From Neoarius graeffei (taxonomy: Eukaryota; Chordata; Actinopteri; Siluriformes; Ariidae): DNA of 64,000 bases. Within the stretch, counting starts at the first letter, position 1; each line of letters starts with the position of its first letter. The stretch lies in assembly GCF_027579695.1 (NCBI RefSeq), contig NC_083589.1, forward strand, positions 32,845,835 to 32,909,834. Reading direction: 5' to 3'. The notes below the pieces were generated by a model. That model made no database searches and had not been told where the DNA came from. It worked only from the letters and a program-made list of their open reading frames with translations. Below, piece by piece: positions 1 to 11,408 of this stretch. Both the position numbers and the translations under genes were made by a program.

Positions 1-1011
1 TGGGTTGCCATAGAATTTCATTGATTTTAACAAAATTCAAAATGGCGGAAAATCCTCAAGGCAGAATATGACGTCATAGGGTGCGATAGATTCGACTTGA
101 CGCAAGGATTCCAGAGGCAGTGGAATTTTGTTTCTAGCCAAAACGCATCATGAGATATGAGCCAAAAGTCATTTTTCCTAGTTATAGCGCCCCCTAGCAG
201 CCAATTTGTTCCAAATTTTTTGTGGCCCTTTTTGGATGGGTGGGGCATAATGCCACCAAGTTTCGTTAAGATACTCCAAAGGGCGGCCGAGATATGAGTA
301 CACTTCCTGTTTGGCGTCTGCGCAGCCAACTTTGATTGGCTGCCACGGGCAAACGCTAATGAAATTCTAAAAACCGGGTAAGTTTCTAGTGCAGCTTTGT
401 CCAAAGTTGCCATTTACCAAGTTTGGGAGAAATTGCTCCAAAATTGAGGGAGGAGAAGCATTTTAATTGATTTTCACAAAATTCAAAATTGCGGGAAAAC
501 TGTATGGGCGGAAAATGACGTCATGGGGTGCTTTGGATTCGTCTTGGCCCAAGGATTCCAGGGATACCAAGTTTTTGAAAATCGGACCAACGGTTCAAAA
601 GTTACAAGCAGAAATGTACCTGCAACTTTGACCTGCTGGTGGCGCTAGAGGGTTGGGGCTGGGGACCTAGAATTTGTTGTGGAGAATCATGAGACTGTCC
701 AGAATGTGTGTGCCAAATTTGAGCATTTTCCTATGTATGGTTCTATGGGCTGCCATAGACATCCCTAAGGAGAAAGTTGAATTGTCTATAATAATAATAA
801 TAAATATAGCTGCAAGCAGCAATCCGGGGCCAAGCAGTGTGACCCAGCCTAAGTTGCCATGGCAACAGAAACTACTGACCAGGCAGACGGTCATAGGCAC
901 GCACAGGAAGTGTTTACAAGCAGGAATGTACCTCCAACCAGACGGTTAGAGGCATGCACGGCTTCACCGTCAAATTCGATTGACTGTGATGGCTGAAATT
1001 ACTTCCAGTGT

Positions 1012-1042
<31 letters not shown>

Positions 1043-4000
1043 CTGTGCTAAAAGACTGCTGAGATATGAGCTCAATGATGTAAGAGCCAAAACACATTTT
1101 GGAAAGTTATAGCGCCCCCTAATGGCCAATGTGCACCAAATGTGGTATGGGCCATTTTGGAGGGGTGGTGCATAATCCCACCAAGTTTGGTTAAGAAAGG
1201 TCAAAGGGCTGCCGAGATATGAGCACACTTCCTGTTTCGCGTCTGCACAGCCAAATTTGATTGGCAGCCACGGCCAAACGCTTATGAAATTCGAAAAACC
1301 GGGTAAGTTTTTAGTGCAGCTTAGTCCAAAGTTGCCATGTACCAAGTTTGGAAGGAAATGGTCAAAAATTGAGGGAGGAGAAGCATTTTAATTGATTTTC
1401 ACAAAATTCAAAATGGCGGAAAATATACCAGGCGGAATATGACGCCATAGGGTGCGTTGGATTCGGGTTGACCCAAGGATTCCAGCCATACTAAGATTTT
1501 GACGATCAGACATACGGTTCAAAAGTAACAAGCAGAAATGTACTTGCAACTTTGACCTGTTGTTGGCGCTAGAGAGTTTGAGATGCTGAGTTGAAATTTG
1601 CTGACAAGAACCGTGAGGCAGCCTAGAATCAGTGTGCCAAATTTGAAAACCTGTCGTCAGACGGATCTATGGGTTTCCATAGAATTTCATTGATTTTAAC
1701 AAAATTCAAAATGGCGGAAAATCCTCAAGGCAGAATATGACGTCATAGGGTGCGATAGATTCGACTTGAGCCAAGGATTCCATAGGCAGTGGAATTTTGT
1801 TTCTAGCCAAAACGCATCATGAGATATGAGCCAAAAGACATTTTTCCTAGTTATAGCGCCCCCTAGCAGCCAATTTGTTCCAAATTTTTTGGGGTCCTTC
1901 ATCGAGGGGTATGGCATAAACTCACCAAGTTTCGTTAAGATACGCCAAAGGGCGGCCGAAATATGAGCACACTTCCTGTTTGGCGTCTGCGCCGCCAATT
2001 TTGATTGGCTGCCACGGCCAAACGCTTATGAAATTCTAAAAACCGGGTAAGTTTCTTGTGCAGCTTAGTCCAAAGTTGCCATCTACCAAGTTTGGGAGAA
2101 ATTGGTCCAAAATTGAGGGAGGAGAAGCATTTTAAGTGATTTTCACAAAATTCAAAATGGCGGGAAAACTATATGGGCGGAAAATGACGTCATGGGGTGC
2201 TTTGGATTCGTCTTGACCCAAGGATTCCAGGGATACCAAGTTTTTGAAAATCGGACCAACGGTTCAAAAGTTACAAGCAGAAATGTACCTGCAACTTTGA
2301 CCTGCTGGTGGCGCTAGAGGGTTGGGGCTGGGGACCTAAAAATTGTTGTGGGGAATGCTGAGACTGTCTCCAATGTGTGTGCCAAATTTGAGCATTTTCC
2401 TATGTGTGGTTCTATGGGCTGCCATTGACTTCCCATAGGAGAAGAAAGTTGAATAATAAATATAGCTGCAAGCAGCAATCCGGGGCCAAGCAGTGTGACC
2501 CAGCCTAAGTTGCCATGGCAACAGAAACTACTGACCAGGCAGACGGTCATAGGCACGCACAGGAAGTGTTTACAAGCAGGAATGTACCTCCAACCAGACG
2601 GTTAGAGGCATGCACGGCTTCACCGTCAAATTCGATTGACTGTGATGGCTGAAATTACTTCCAGTGTACTAGGTGTGTGTGTGTGTGTGTGTGTCTGTGC
2701 TAAAAGACTGCTGAGATATGAGCTCAATGATGTAAGAGCCAAAACACATTTTGGAAAGTTATAGCGCCCCCTAATGGCCAATGTGCACCAAATGTGGTAT
2801 GGGCCATTTTGGAGGGGTGGTGCATAATCCCACCAAGTTTGGTTAAGAAAGGTCAAAGGGCTGCCGAGATATGAGCACACTTCCTGTTTCGCGTCTGCAC
2901 AGCCAAATTTGATTGGCAGCCACGGCCAAACGCTTATGAAATTCGAAAAACCGGGTAAGTTTTTAGTGCAGCTTAGTCCAAAGTTGCCATGTACCAAGTT
3001 TGGAAGGAATTGGTCAAAAATTGAGGGAGGAGAAGCATTTTAATTGATTTTCACAAAATTCAAAATGGCGGAAAAGATACCAGGCGGAATATGACGCCAT
3101 AGGGTGCGTTGGATTCGGGTTGACCCAAGGATTCCAGCCATACTAAGATTTTGACGATCAGACATACGGTTCAAAAGTAACAAGCAGAAATGTACTTGCA
3201 ACTTTGACCTGTTGTTGGCGCTACAGAGTTTGAGATGCTGAGTTGAAATTTGCTGACAAGAACCGTGAGGCAGCCTAGAATCAGTGTGCCAAATTTGAAA
3301 ACCTGTCGTCAGACGGTTCTATGGGTTTCCATAGAATTTCATTGATTTTAACAAAATTCAAAATGGCGGAAAATCCTCAAGGCAGAATATGACGTCATAG
3401 GGTGCGATAGATTCGACTTGAGCCAAGGATTCCATAGGCAGTGGAATTTTGTTTCTAGCCAAAACGCATCATGAGATATGAGCCAAAAGACATTTTTCCT
3501 AGTTATAGCGCCCCCTAGCAGCCAATTTGTTCCAAATTTTTTGGGGTCCTTCATCGAGGGGTATGGCATAAACTCACCAAGTTTCGTTAAGATACGCCAA
3601 AGGACGGCCGAAATATGAGCACACTTCCTGTTTGGCGTCTGCGCCGCCAATTTTGATTGGCTGCCACGGCCAAACGCTTATGAAATTCTAAAAACCGGGT
3701 AAGTTTCTTGTGCAGCTTAGTCCAAAGTTGCCATCTACCAAGTTTGGGAGAAATTGGTCCAAAATTGAGGGAGGAGAAGCATTTTAAGTGATTTTCACAA
3801 AATTCAAAATGGCGGGAAAACTATATGGGCGGAAAATGACGTCATGGGGTGCTTTGGATTCGTCTTGACCCAAGGATTCCAGGGATACCAAGTTTTTGAA
3901 AATCGGACCAACGGTTCAAAAGTTACAAACAGAAATGTACCTGCAACTTTGACCTGCTGGTGGCGCTAGAGGGTTGGGGCTGGGGACCTAAAAATTGTTG

Positions 4001-5807
4001 TGGGGAATGCTGAGACTGTCTCCAATGTGTGTGCCAAATTTGAGCATTTTCCTATGTGTGGTTCTATGGGCTGCCATTGACTTCCCATAGGAGAAGAAAG
4101 TTGAATAATAATAATAATAATAAATATAGCTGCAAGCAGCAATGCGGGGCCAAGCAGTGTGACCCAGCCTAAGTTGCCATGGCAACAGAAAGAACTGACC
4201 AGGCAGACAGTTAGTCTAAAGTTACTATGTACCAAGTTTGGGAGAAATTGGTCAAAAATTGAGGGAGGAGAAGGATTTTAATAGATTTTCACAAATTTCA
4301 AAATGGTGGAAAATCTACCTGGTGGAATATGATGCCATAGGGCGTGTTGGATTCGTTTTGACGGAAGGATTCCAGACATAGTGGAATTTTGTTTCTACCC
4401 AAAATGCATCATGAGATATGAGCCAAAAATCATTTTTCCTAGTTATAGCGCCCCCTAGCGGCCTATTTGGTCCAAATCTTTTGTTTTCCTTTGGGGTGGC
4501 GTGGGGCATAATGCCACCAAGTTTCGTTAAGATACGCCAAAGGACGGCCGAGATATGAGCACACTTCCTGATTGGCGTCTGCGCATCCAATTTTGATTGG
4601 ATGCCACGGCCAAACGCATACGAAATTCTAAAAACCGGGTAAGTTTCTTGTGCAGCTTAGTCCATCTTTGCCATGTACCAAGTTTGGGAAAAATTGGTCA
4701 AAAATTGAGGGAGGAGAAGCATTTTAATTGATTTTCACAAAATTCAAAATGGCGGAAAATCTACCAGGTGGAATATGACGAGACAGGGACCGTTGGATTC
4801 GGTTTCAAGGAAGGATTCCAGCGATACTAAGATTTTGACGATCAGACCTACGGTTCAAAAGTAACAAGCAGAAATGTACCTGGGACTTTGACCCGTTGGT
4901 GGCGCTAGAGAGTTTGATGTGGTGAGTTGAAATTTGGTGACAAGAACCTTGAGACAGCCTAGAATCAGTGTGCCAAATTTGAATACCTCTCGTCTAAAGG
5001 TTCTATGGGTTGCCATAGAATTTCAATGATTTTAACAAAATTCAAAATGGCGGAAAATCCTCAAGGCAGAATATGACGTCATAGGTCGCGATGGATTCGT
5101 CTTGACCCAAGGATTCCAGAGATAGTGGATTTTTGATTCTAGCCCAAACGCATCATGAGATATGAGACAAAAGACATTTTTCCTAGTTATAGCGCCCCCT
5201 AGCAGCCAATTTCTTCCAATTTTTTTGGGGTCCTTCATGGAGGGGTGGGGCATACTCTCACCAAGTTTCGTTAAGATAGGCCAAAGGGCGGCCGAAATAT
5301 GAGCTCACTTCCTGTTTGGCGTCTTCGCAGCCAATTTTGATTGGCTGCCACGGCCAAACGCTTACGAAATTCTAAAAACCGGGTAAGTTTCTTGTGCAGC
5401 TTAGTCCAAAGTTGCCATCTACCAAGTTTGGGAGAAATTGATCCAAAATTGAGGGAGGAGAAGCATTTTAATTGATTTTCACAAAATTCAAAATGGCGGG
5501 AAAACTATATGGGCGGAAAATGACATCATGGGGTGCTTTGGATTCGTCTTGACCCAAGGATTCCAGGGATACCAAGTTTTTGAAAATCGGACCAACGGTT
5601 CAAAAGTTACAAGCAGAAATGTACCTGCAACTTTGACCTGCTGGTGGCGCTAGAGGTTTGGGGGTGGGGACCTAAAAATTGTTGTGGGGAATGCTGAGAC
5701 TGTCTCGAATGTGTGTGCCAAATTTGAGCATTTTCCTATGTGTGGTTCTATGGGCTGCCATTGACTTCCCATAGGAGAAGAAAGTTGAATAATAATAATA
5801 ATAATAA
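1..5807. repeat. Tandem array of ~1.65-kb units (teleost high-copy repeat)
   Basis: The same text restarts near 2, 1671, 3323 and 5007, giving a period of about 1.65-1.68 kb. Each unit has two related halves: a segment containing 'gagggaggagaagcatttta' recurs near 443, 1368, 2113, 3020, 3765, 4258, 4708 and 5450. Units carry a (GT)n tract (1017-1042, 2673-2694) and a module starting 'aatatagctgcaagcagcaa' near 802, 2457 and 4129. Minus-strand frames of about 100 codons recur because the units are similar; they carry no domain I know and I do not call them genes. The array starts before the window. No coding function is proposed. Confidence 0.85.
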
Positions 5808-6148
5808 ATAATAATAAGAAAACCGACAAACTCATTAGGGGCCTTCGCCAGCTTCGCTGCTTGGCCCCTAATAATAATAATAATAATAATAAGAAAACCG
5901 ACAAACTCATTAGGGGCCTTCGCCAGCTTCGCTGCTTGGCCCCTAATAATAATAATAATAATAAGAAAACCGACAAACTCATTAGGGGCCTTCGCCAGCT
6001 TCGCTGCTTGGCCCCTAATAATAATAATAATAATAAGAAAACCGACAAACTCATTAGGGGCCTTCGCCAGCTTCGCTGCTTGGCCCCTAATAATAGGAAA
6101 CAGTAGAATCCCTATGGGTGCCTTCGCAGCTTCGCTGCTTGGCCCCCA
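5808..6148. repeat. 72-75-bp minisatellite alternating with (TAA)n
   Basis: Four near-identical units begin 'gaaaaccgacaaactcatta' at 5818, 5893, 5965 and 6037 (spacing 75, 72, 72), and a diverged fifth ends near 6148. Each ends 'cttcgctgcttggcccc' and is followed by a TAA microsatellite. The segment 'ggggccaagcag' inside the upstream array modules (near 4145) is the reverse complement of part of this unit. The minisatellite therefore looks like the opposite end of the same mobile repeat, iterated four to five times. Confidence 0.8.
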
Positions 6149-6215
6149 ATGATGGACTTGCAAATATCTTGCAAGTGATATAACCCCTACAAATTCAGAG
6201 AGCGGTGGCAAAATC

Positions 6216-6712
6216 TTGCAAAATTATATAACATCCATTCTTGTAAATCAGCAACAACAGTCAAAACTCCCTCAAAGAGAAATCCCAGTCTTCAGTGGAG
6301 ATGTTTTGTCATACAGGCCATTCATCAGAGCTTTTGAGCATATAATTGAGCTCAAAACTGACAATAGTGCGAATAGGCTGTACTTTCTTGATCAGTACAC
6401 TAGTGGCCTCCCCAGAGACCTTGTGAGGAGTTGTCTTCATATGAGCCCAGATAGAGGCTATGAAAAGGCAAAGGGTTTGCTTCAGGAACACTATGGAGAT
6501 GAATTCAAGATCTGTTCTGCTTATTTAAAAAGGGCATTGGAATGGCCTGTGATTAAAACTGAGGATTCTAAGGCATTGCAAGTCTGTGTTATTCTTGAGG
6601 AGTTGCTGTAATGCAATGCAAGAAATTAGGTACTCTCATGAAATTAACTTGTCATCAAACCTGAAGGTCTTGATCATGAAGCTCCCCTACAAATTCAGAG
6701 AGCGGTGGCAAT

Positions 6713-6716
<4 letters not shown>
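6216..6716 (+). pseudogene. BEL/Pao gag, N-terminal part (DUF1759-like)
   Basis: The reading frame contains the DUF1759-type pattern 'FSGDVLSYRPFIRAFE' and, further on, 'YFLDQYTSGLPRDLV' and 'AKGLLQEHYGD', which match BEL/Pao gag as I know it. The frame is open to a stop at 6609-6611; the protein sense continues in another frame (PYKFRERW near 6686) up to the TG tract. The true start is probably missing, because the left flank is rearranged: a copy of 'cccctacaaattcagagagcggtgg' (6184) duplicates text at 6686. Confidence 0.75.

Positions 6717-6746
<30 letters not shown>
6717..6746. repeat. (TG)15 microsatellite inside BEL gag
   Basis: An uninterrupted TG run splits the gag region, just after the frame carrying PYKFRERW and before EFQEREKSRP. 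It encodes only alternating Cys-Val and is an expansion or insertion, not domain sequence. Confidence 0.95.
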
Positions 6747-6749
<3 letters not shown>

Positions 6750-7827
6750 TTCAGGAGAGGGAGAAAAGCAGACCTCAATTCCCTGATCTTGTTTCATTTA
6801 TTGAAAAGCAAGTGAGAGTAGTATCTGATCTGGTGTATGGAGACATCCAGGATAGGCCCACAAGAGCTTCAGAAAAACTACCCAATAAAGCTAAGCCATC
6901 CAAGTCTACCAGTGCTAGCTTTGCAACTAGTGTCTCCACCTCTTCTTTCCATCTCGTTCCAAGTCCTAAAAGTAATGTTATACAAGCACCTTGCCCTATG
7001 TGCAACACCAATCGTACACTGGACTGCTGTACTGCATTGATGAAAAGGAAACACAGAGACAAGATAGACTTCTTGAAGGAGAAAGGGATCTGCTTTGGCT
7101 GTTTACATCGAGGGCACATCAGCAAACACTGTAAACAAAGACTTACCTGCACAGTATGTTCCAAACAGCATCCCAATGTCCTCCATATTGAGAAAAAACA
7201 AAATACACAGCAACAAGAAAAGGGTGACACATCAGAAACCATAGACACAGTTGATGCGTGGCCCAAAGCATGTGGGCACATTGGGGCCAGCACAGGGGCT
7301 GGTAACGTGCTCTCAGTGCTGCCTGTGAAGATAAAGGCAGGCAAAGGGGAAAAGGTCATCACAGCGTATGCATTCATTGACCCAGGTATCTCAGCTACTT
7401 TTTGTACTGAGCGGCTCATGTCTCAACTGAATATTAAAGGAAAAAGAACAAATATATTGTTGCAAACAATGAGTCACGAGACATCTGTTCCAACTTACAT
7501 GGTCTCAGGTCTAGAAGTTTCTGGCCTTGATGAAAACAATTTCATTCCATTACCTGATGTGTTCACACAAAAAGATATGCCAGTAGCTACTGACAATATC
7601 CCCATGAAGTAGGATCTCGCCAGATGGCCATACCTGCAGAAGGTTAACATTCCAGTAATAGACAGCAAAATTGAATTGTTGATAGGAACCAATGCTTCAA
7701 AGATCATAGAGCCCTGGGAAATTATAAACAGTCAGGGTGAGGGACCCTATGCAGTAAAGACCCTAGTGGGATGGGTTGTCAGTGGGCCCTTAGGGCATGG
7801 CAAGTCTACTGTCAGCAATGACTGTTA
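6747..7827 (+). pseudogene. BEL/Pao gag zinc-knuckle region and DUF1758 protease
   Basis: A Cys-rich zinc-binding segment starts at CPMCNTNRTLDCC and includes CFGCLHRGHISKHC, followed by CTVCSKQHP. A retropepsin-like stretch follows, with AFIDPGISATF where active members have D-S/T-G; here the position reads DPG, so the active site is probably lost. A stop at 7610-7612 interrupts DUF1758, whose typical tail (IELLIGTNA, AVKTLVGWVVSGPL) continues in the same frame to about 7827. Confidence in family is high; in function, none. Confidence 0.8.
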
Positions 7828-7829
7828 AT

Positions 7830-9125
7830 CTACAGCAGCAAATAGGATCTCTGTTGCAAATCTAGAAAAGTTGTTGATCAGCCAGTATAATCACAACTTT
7901 AATGAAAAGACTTCAGAGGAAAAGCGTGAGCCCTCCATTGAGGATAAAAGGTTCCTTGAAGTTGCAAACAATTCCATCTCACTTACAGATGGTCACTATA
8001 CTCTAAACCTGCCCTTTAGGAGAGATGACGTGCAGCTGCTTAATAACCATCACATTGCCATGCAGCGTCTCCAAAGCCTAAAGAGGAAGCAAAAGAGATA
8101 CAAGTATTTTCATAACGAATATACAGCCTTGAGTGACGTCATAGTTCAAGGATATGCCGAAGTGGTCCCACAAGAAGAACTGGAAAGAACTGAAGGAAGA
8201 GTCTGGTATATTCCGCATCATGGAGTATACCACCCTAAGAATAACATGCTCAGGGTGGTGTTTGACTGCGGTGCGGTGTACCAGGGTAGGTCCCTGAACT
8301 TAGAACTTTTGCAGGGCCCTGACCTTACCAACTCACTAATTGGTGTTCTGCTCAGATTCAGATGAGAACCCATAGCGCTCATCATTATCTCTAGCTGCTT
8401 TATCCTTCTACAGGGTTGCAGGCAAGCTGGAGCCTATCTCAGCTGACTACGGGCGAAAGGCGGGGTACACCCTGGACAAGTCGCCAGGTCATCACAGGGC
8501 TGACACATGGACACAGACAACCATTCACACTCACATTCACACCTACGGTCAATTTAGAGTCACCAGTTAACTTAACCTGCATGTCTTTGGACTGTGGGGG
8601 AAACCGGAGCACCCAGAGGAAACCCACGCGGACACAGGGAGAACATGCAAACTCCACACAGAAAGGCCCTTGCCGGCCACGGGGCTCGAACCTGGACCTT
8701 CTTGCTGTGAGGTGACAGCGCTAACCACTACACCACCGTGCCGCCCGCCCATAGCTCTCATGGCCGATATTAGATCTATGTTCCATCAAGTCAGGGTGTC
8801 CAAGACAGACATAGACTTTCTGCGCTTTTTATGGTAGACAGAGGGGAATGTTGATCAAGATCCAATAGACCATCGCATGCTGGTACACTTGTTTGGAGCC
8901 GTTTCCTCCCCAAGCTGTGGCAGCTTTGCCCTGCGAAGAACAGCGGAAAATAATCCCCACATGAGACCACAGGTGACAGACACAATAATGCATCATTTTT
9001 ATGTGGATGACTGTTTAACATCTTTGCCCACAGTAGAGGATGCAATGCAGTTAACATCAGAACTGGTGGAATTGTGTAGTAAAGGAGGATTCCAGCTTAC
9101 GAAGTAGGTAAGCAACAACAGAGCT
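7830..9125 (+). pseudogene. BEL/Pao reverse transcriptase, split by a SINE
   Basis: The first part (to about 8382) contains WYIPHHGVYHPKN and RVVFDCGA, the BEL RT fingers and palm entry. After the SINE the frame resumes with ALMADIRSMFHQVRV, then a Trp-to-stop at 8834, GAVSSPSCGSFALRR, and the catalytic box FYVDDCL near 9000. A second Trp-to-stop lies at 9105. Removing the SINE and one copy of its target duplication restores continuity of the alignment but not of the frame. Confidence 0.85.
8383..8747 (-). mobile_element. tRNA-derived SINE (DANA-like head), copy 1
   Basis: Read on the minus strand it starts with a tRNA-like head: box A tggtgtagtgg, then a box B written ggttcgag. The body is the widespread teleost 'tttcctctgggtgctccgg' type and it ends in a short GATGA-type tail. 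It is flanked by 14-bp direct repeats with one mismatch (cccatagcgctcat 8369-8382, cccatagctctcat 8748-8761). It interrupts the BEL RT. This copy is more diverged than the copies at 10920 and 12906. Confidence 0.9.
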
Positions 9126-10625
9126 GTGCTGTCAAACATAAAGGAAGAGGAAAGAGGAAAGGACATCAGATCATTGGATCTTGACAAAGACCAATTACCA
9201 GTTGACCGAGCTCTTGGACTTCAGTGGCGTGTGGAAAATGATGACTTCAGGTTCAACATTGTAGTTCCTGAAAAGCCACATACACAGAGAGGAATTCTGT
9301 CAATGGTAAGCTCTGTGTATGACCCATTGGGTATCCTGGCACCTCTCACTCTCCCACCCAAGCAACTGTTACAACAGCTTTGTAAGCAGGGCTATAGATG
9401 GGATGAGCCAATTCCCCCAGGACAATCTAGGCAGTGGGCTAATTGGATCGAAGATCTTCCAAAACTGGTCAACTTTAATGTTCCACGCTGTATCAAACCT
9501 CCTAACTTTGTAAATCCAGTAATCATCCAACTGCACCATTTTGCTGATGCCAGTGAGCTTGGGTATGGGGTGGCGAGTTATTTGAGGATGACTGATGACC
9601 TGGGTGGGATTCATGTATGTTTCCTGATGGGAAAAGCAAGCATTGCCCCCTTAAAGTAACTCACAATCCCGAGACTAGAATTAGCAGCGGCGGTGCTGTC
9701 TGTTAAGGTGGACAGGCTGTTGAGGGCTGAATTACATCTCCCCTTACAAAGCTCCACATTTTGGGTTGACAGTCAAGCTGTACTGAAGTATATGGCCAGT
9801 GACAGTGCTAGGTTTCACACCTTTTGTTGCAAATAGAGTTTCCTTTATCAGAGCGAACACCAGCATTCAGCAGTGGAAGTTCATTGAAAGCAAGTACAAC
9901 CCAGCAGACGATGCCTCCAGGGGGCTCAGTGTACAGAAATTCCTGGACAGCAAGAGATGGCTTTGCGGCCCTCAATTTCTCTGGGAACAAAAGCACACCT
10001 GGCTCATGGAAACTGTCAACTCGGAGTCTCTGCCACATGATGACCCAGAGGTCAAATGTTCCAGTGCATGCAATGCTGTAGTTCAAGATCCATTCAGCCC
10101 AACTAATAAGCTTCTCTCTTTCTTCTCAGATTGGACCAGGTTGATGAAAGCTGTCGCCTGGTACCAAAAACTTAGGGACAGCCTGTTGGCGCTAGTTGCC
10201 AAAAGAAAACAACTTTCCACTGACGTAACCACCTGTTCTTGCCAACAAAATGCAACATCTTTGCTGCACGCCTTCAAGTTGAAGTTTGGTGGACAGTGCA
10301 TATCCCTAGATGACCTTGAAAGGGCTGAGAGAGCAGTTTTGTCATTTACTCAAAGACAGGCATTCCCTGTTGAATGTGAAAGGTTAGCAACAATGCCACC
10401 TTGTGTTCCTAAACGGAGCAAAATTTACAGGCTCAATCCTGTCCTCAAAGACGGGCTGCTCAATGTAGGTGGACGGTTGTCCAGAGCAGCTATGTCCAAG
10501 ACGAGAAAGCATCCCATGATTCTCCCCAAACAGTCTCACATTTCCAGTCTCTTACTTTGCCATATCCATGAAAGGTATGGACACTGCGGCAGAAACTATG
10601 TCCTCAGCCAATTGCGAAAGAAGTA
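9126..10625 (+). pseudogene. BEL/Pao RNase H and integrase N-terminal half
   Basis: The segment begins with the RT-RNase H connection (LDKDQLPVDRALGLQW, GILSMVSSVYDPLG). RNase H follows (HHFADASELGYG, then VDSQAVLKY and NPADDASRGL). The integrase Zn-binding part follows with NVGGRLSRA, HPMILPK and the HH-type text HIHERYGHCG. A stop at 9657-9659 falls where the relatives I know read K-Q/x-L-T-I-P-R-L-E-L, and a frame change lies near 9800. The frame then runs into the gypsy LTR at 10626, exactly between two codons of the integrase (KKY, then WIV at 17788). Confidence 0.85.
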
Positions 10626-11397
10626 TGTCACGGCCCCTCTATCATGGGTGCCTGTGCCATTGCCCTATTAGACTGCAGGGCTCCACCGGGGCACTAGGGG
10701 TCCCTGTCCTTTGTCTTGTGTGTGTTACAGGCATTTAGACTGATTGTTACACCTGGGCCCGGCGTACCTTTATAGTCCAGTTTGCTGGAGTGTCATGGTC
10801 TCTTCTTTCCATGCTCACTCCGCCTGTGAGAGCTGTCTGGGTGGCTTGTGCTGCAGCAGGCCAGAGCGATGGCTGAGGCATTTTTGTTTTTCTTTATTGT
10901 TATTTTACTTTGTAGATCTCATCTCATCTCATCTCATTATCTCTAGCCGCTTTATCCTTCTACAGGGTCGCAGGCAAGCTGGAGCCTATCCCAGCTGACT
11001 ACGGGCGAAAGGCGGGGTACACCCTGGACAAGTCGCCAGGTCATCACAGGGCTGACACATAGACACAGACAACCATTCACACTCACATTCACACCTACGG
11101 TCAATTTAGAGTCACCAGTTAACCTTACCTGCATGTCTTTGGACTGTGGGGGAAACCGGAGCACCCGGAGGAAACCCACGCGGACACGGGGAGAACATGC
11201 AAACTCCACACAGAAAGGCCCTCGCCGGCCCCGGGGCTCGAACCCAGGACCTTCTTGCTGTGAGGCGACAGCGCTAACCACTACACCACCGTGCCGCCCA
11301 CTTTGTAGATCTACTTTTTGTAAATAAATTATTTATTATTATTGTTACCCCTCGTGTTGTCTCCATTTTTGTCATGGTTCAGAGCCAAACCGTGACA
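10626..11397 (+). repeat. 5' LTR of the Gmr1-type element (with SINE insertion)
   Basis: This 772-bp copy equals the 379-bp 3' LTR plus a 380-bp SINE and its 13-bp target duplication. TG...CA ends are extended to a 7-bp inverted terminal repeat (TGTCACG/CGTGACA). A candidate polyadenylation signal 'aataaa' lies near 11322 in 'gtaaataaattatttatt'. Confidence 0.93.
10920..11299 (-). mobile_element. tRNA-derived SINE (DANA-like head), copy 2
   Basis: Minus-strand SINE with box A tggtgtagtgg, box B ggttcgagccc, and a (GAGAT)n-like 3' tail at the left end. It has a perfect 13-bp target duplication actttgtagatct (10907-10919 and 11300-11312). The empty site is visible in the 3' LTR near 17692, so both borders are certain. 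It arrived after the Gmr1 element. Confidence 0.97.
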
Positions 11398-11399
11398 AG

Positions 11400-11408
11400 T
11401 GGGGGCTC
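11400..11408 (+). promoter_or_regulatory. Possible primer binding site (tRNA-Pro-like, short)
   Basis: TGGGGGCTC starts 2 bp after the 5' LTR. It matches the first nine bases of the usual tRNA-Pro primer site; the match fails beyond that. A short site is normal for Ty3/gypsy elements, so the call is plausible but not strong. Confidence 0.4.

Noticed and set aside
1..5800. Minus-strand open frames of 60-134 codons recurring in the array
   Set aside because: They repeat because the DNA repeats, start at arbitrary points, cross microsatellites, and have no domain or start context.
5808..6148. CRISPR-like array
   Set aside because: Repeats are 72 bp with simple TAA spacers, in a eukaryotic transposon context, with no cas genes.
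5672..6211. Open frames of 134 and 179 codons through the 72-bp minisatellite
   Set aside because: The unit length (72 bp) is a multiple of three, so all frames without stops stay open; the products are low-complexity repeats.
6716..6750. Start codon in the TG tract for the BEL zinc-knuckle frame
   Set aside because: The apparent Met-Cys-Val-Cys start is microsatellite; the domain frame has no own start here.
8416..8761. Open frames within DANA-like SINEs (also at 11133, 12984, 26564, 45546)
   Set aside because: Identical short frames recur in each SINE copy on both strands; they are chance frames in a non-coding element.
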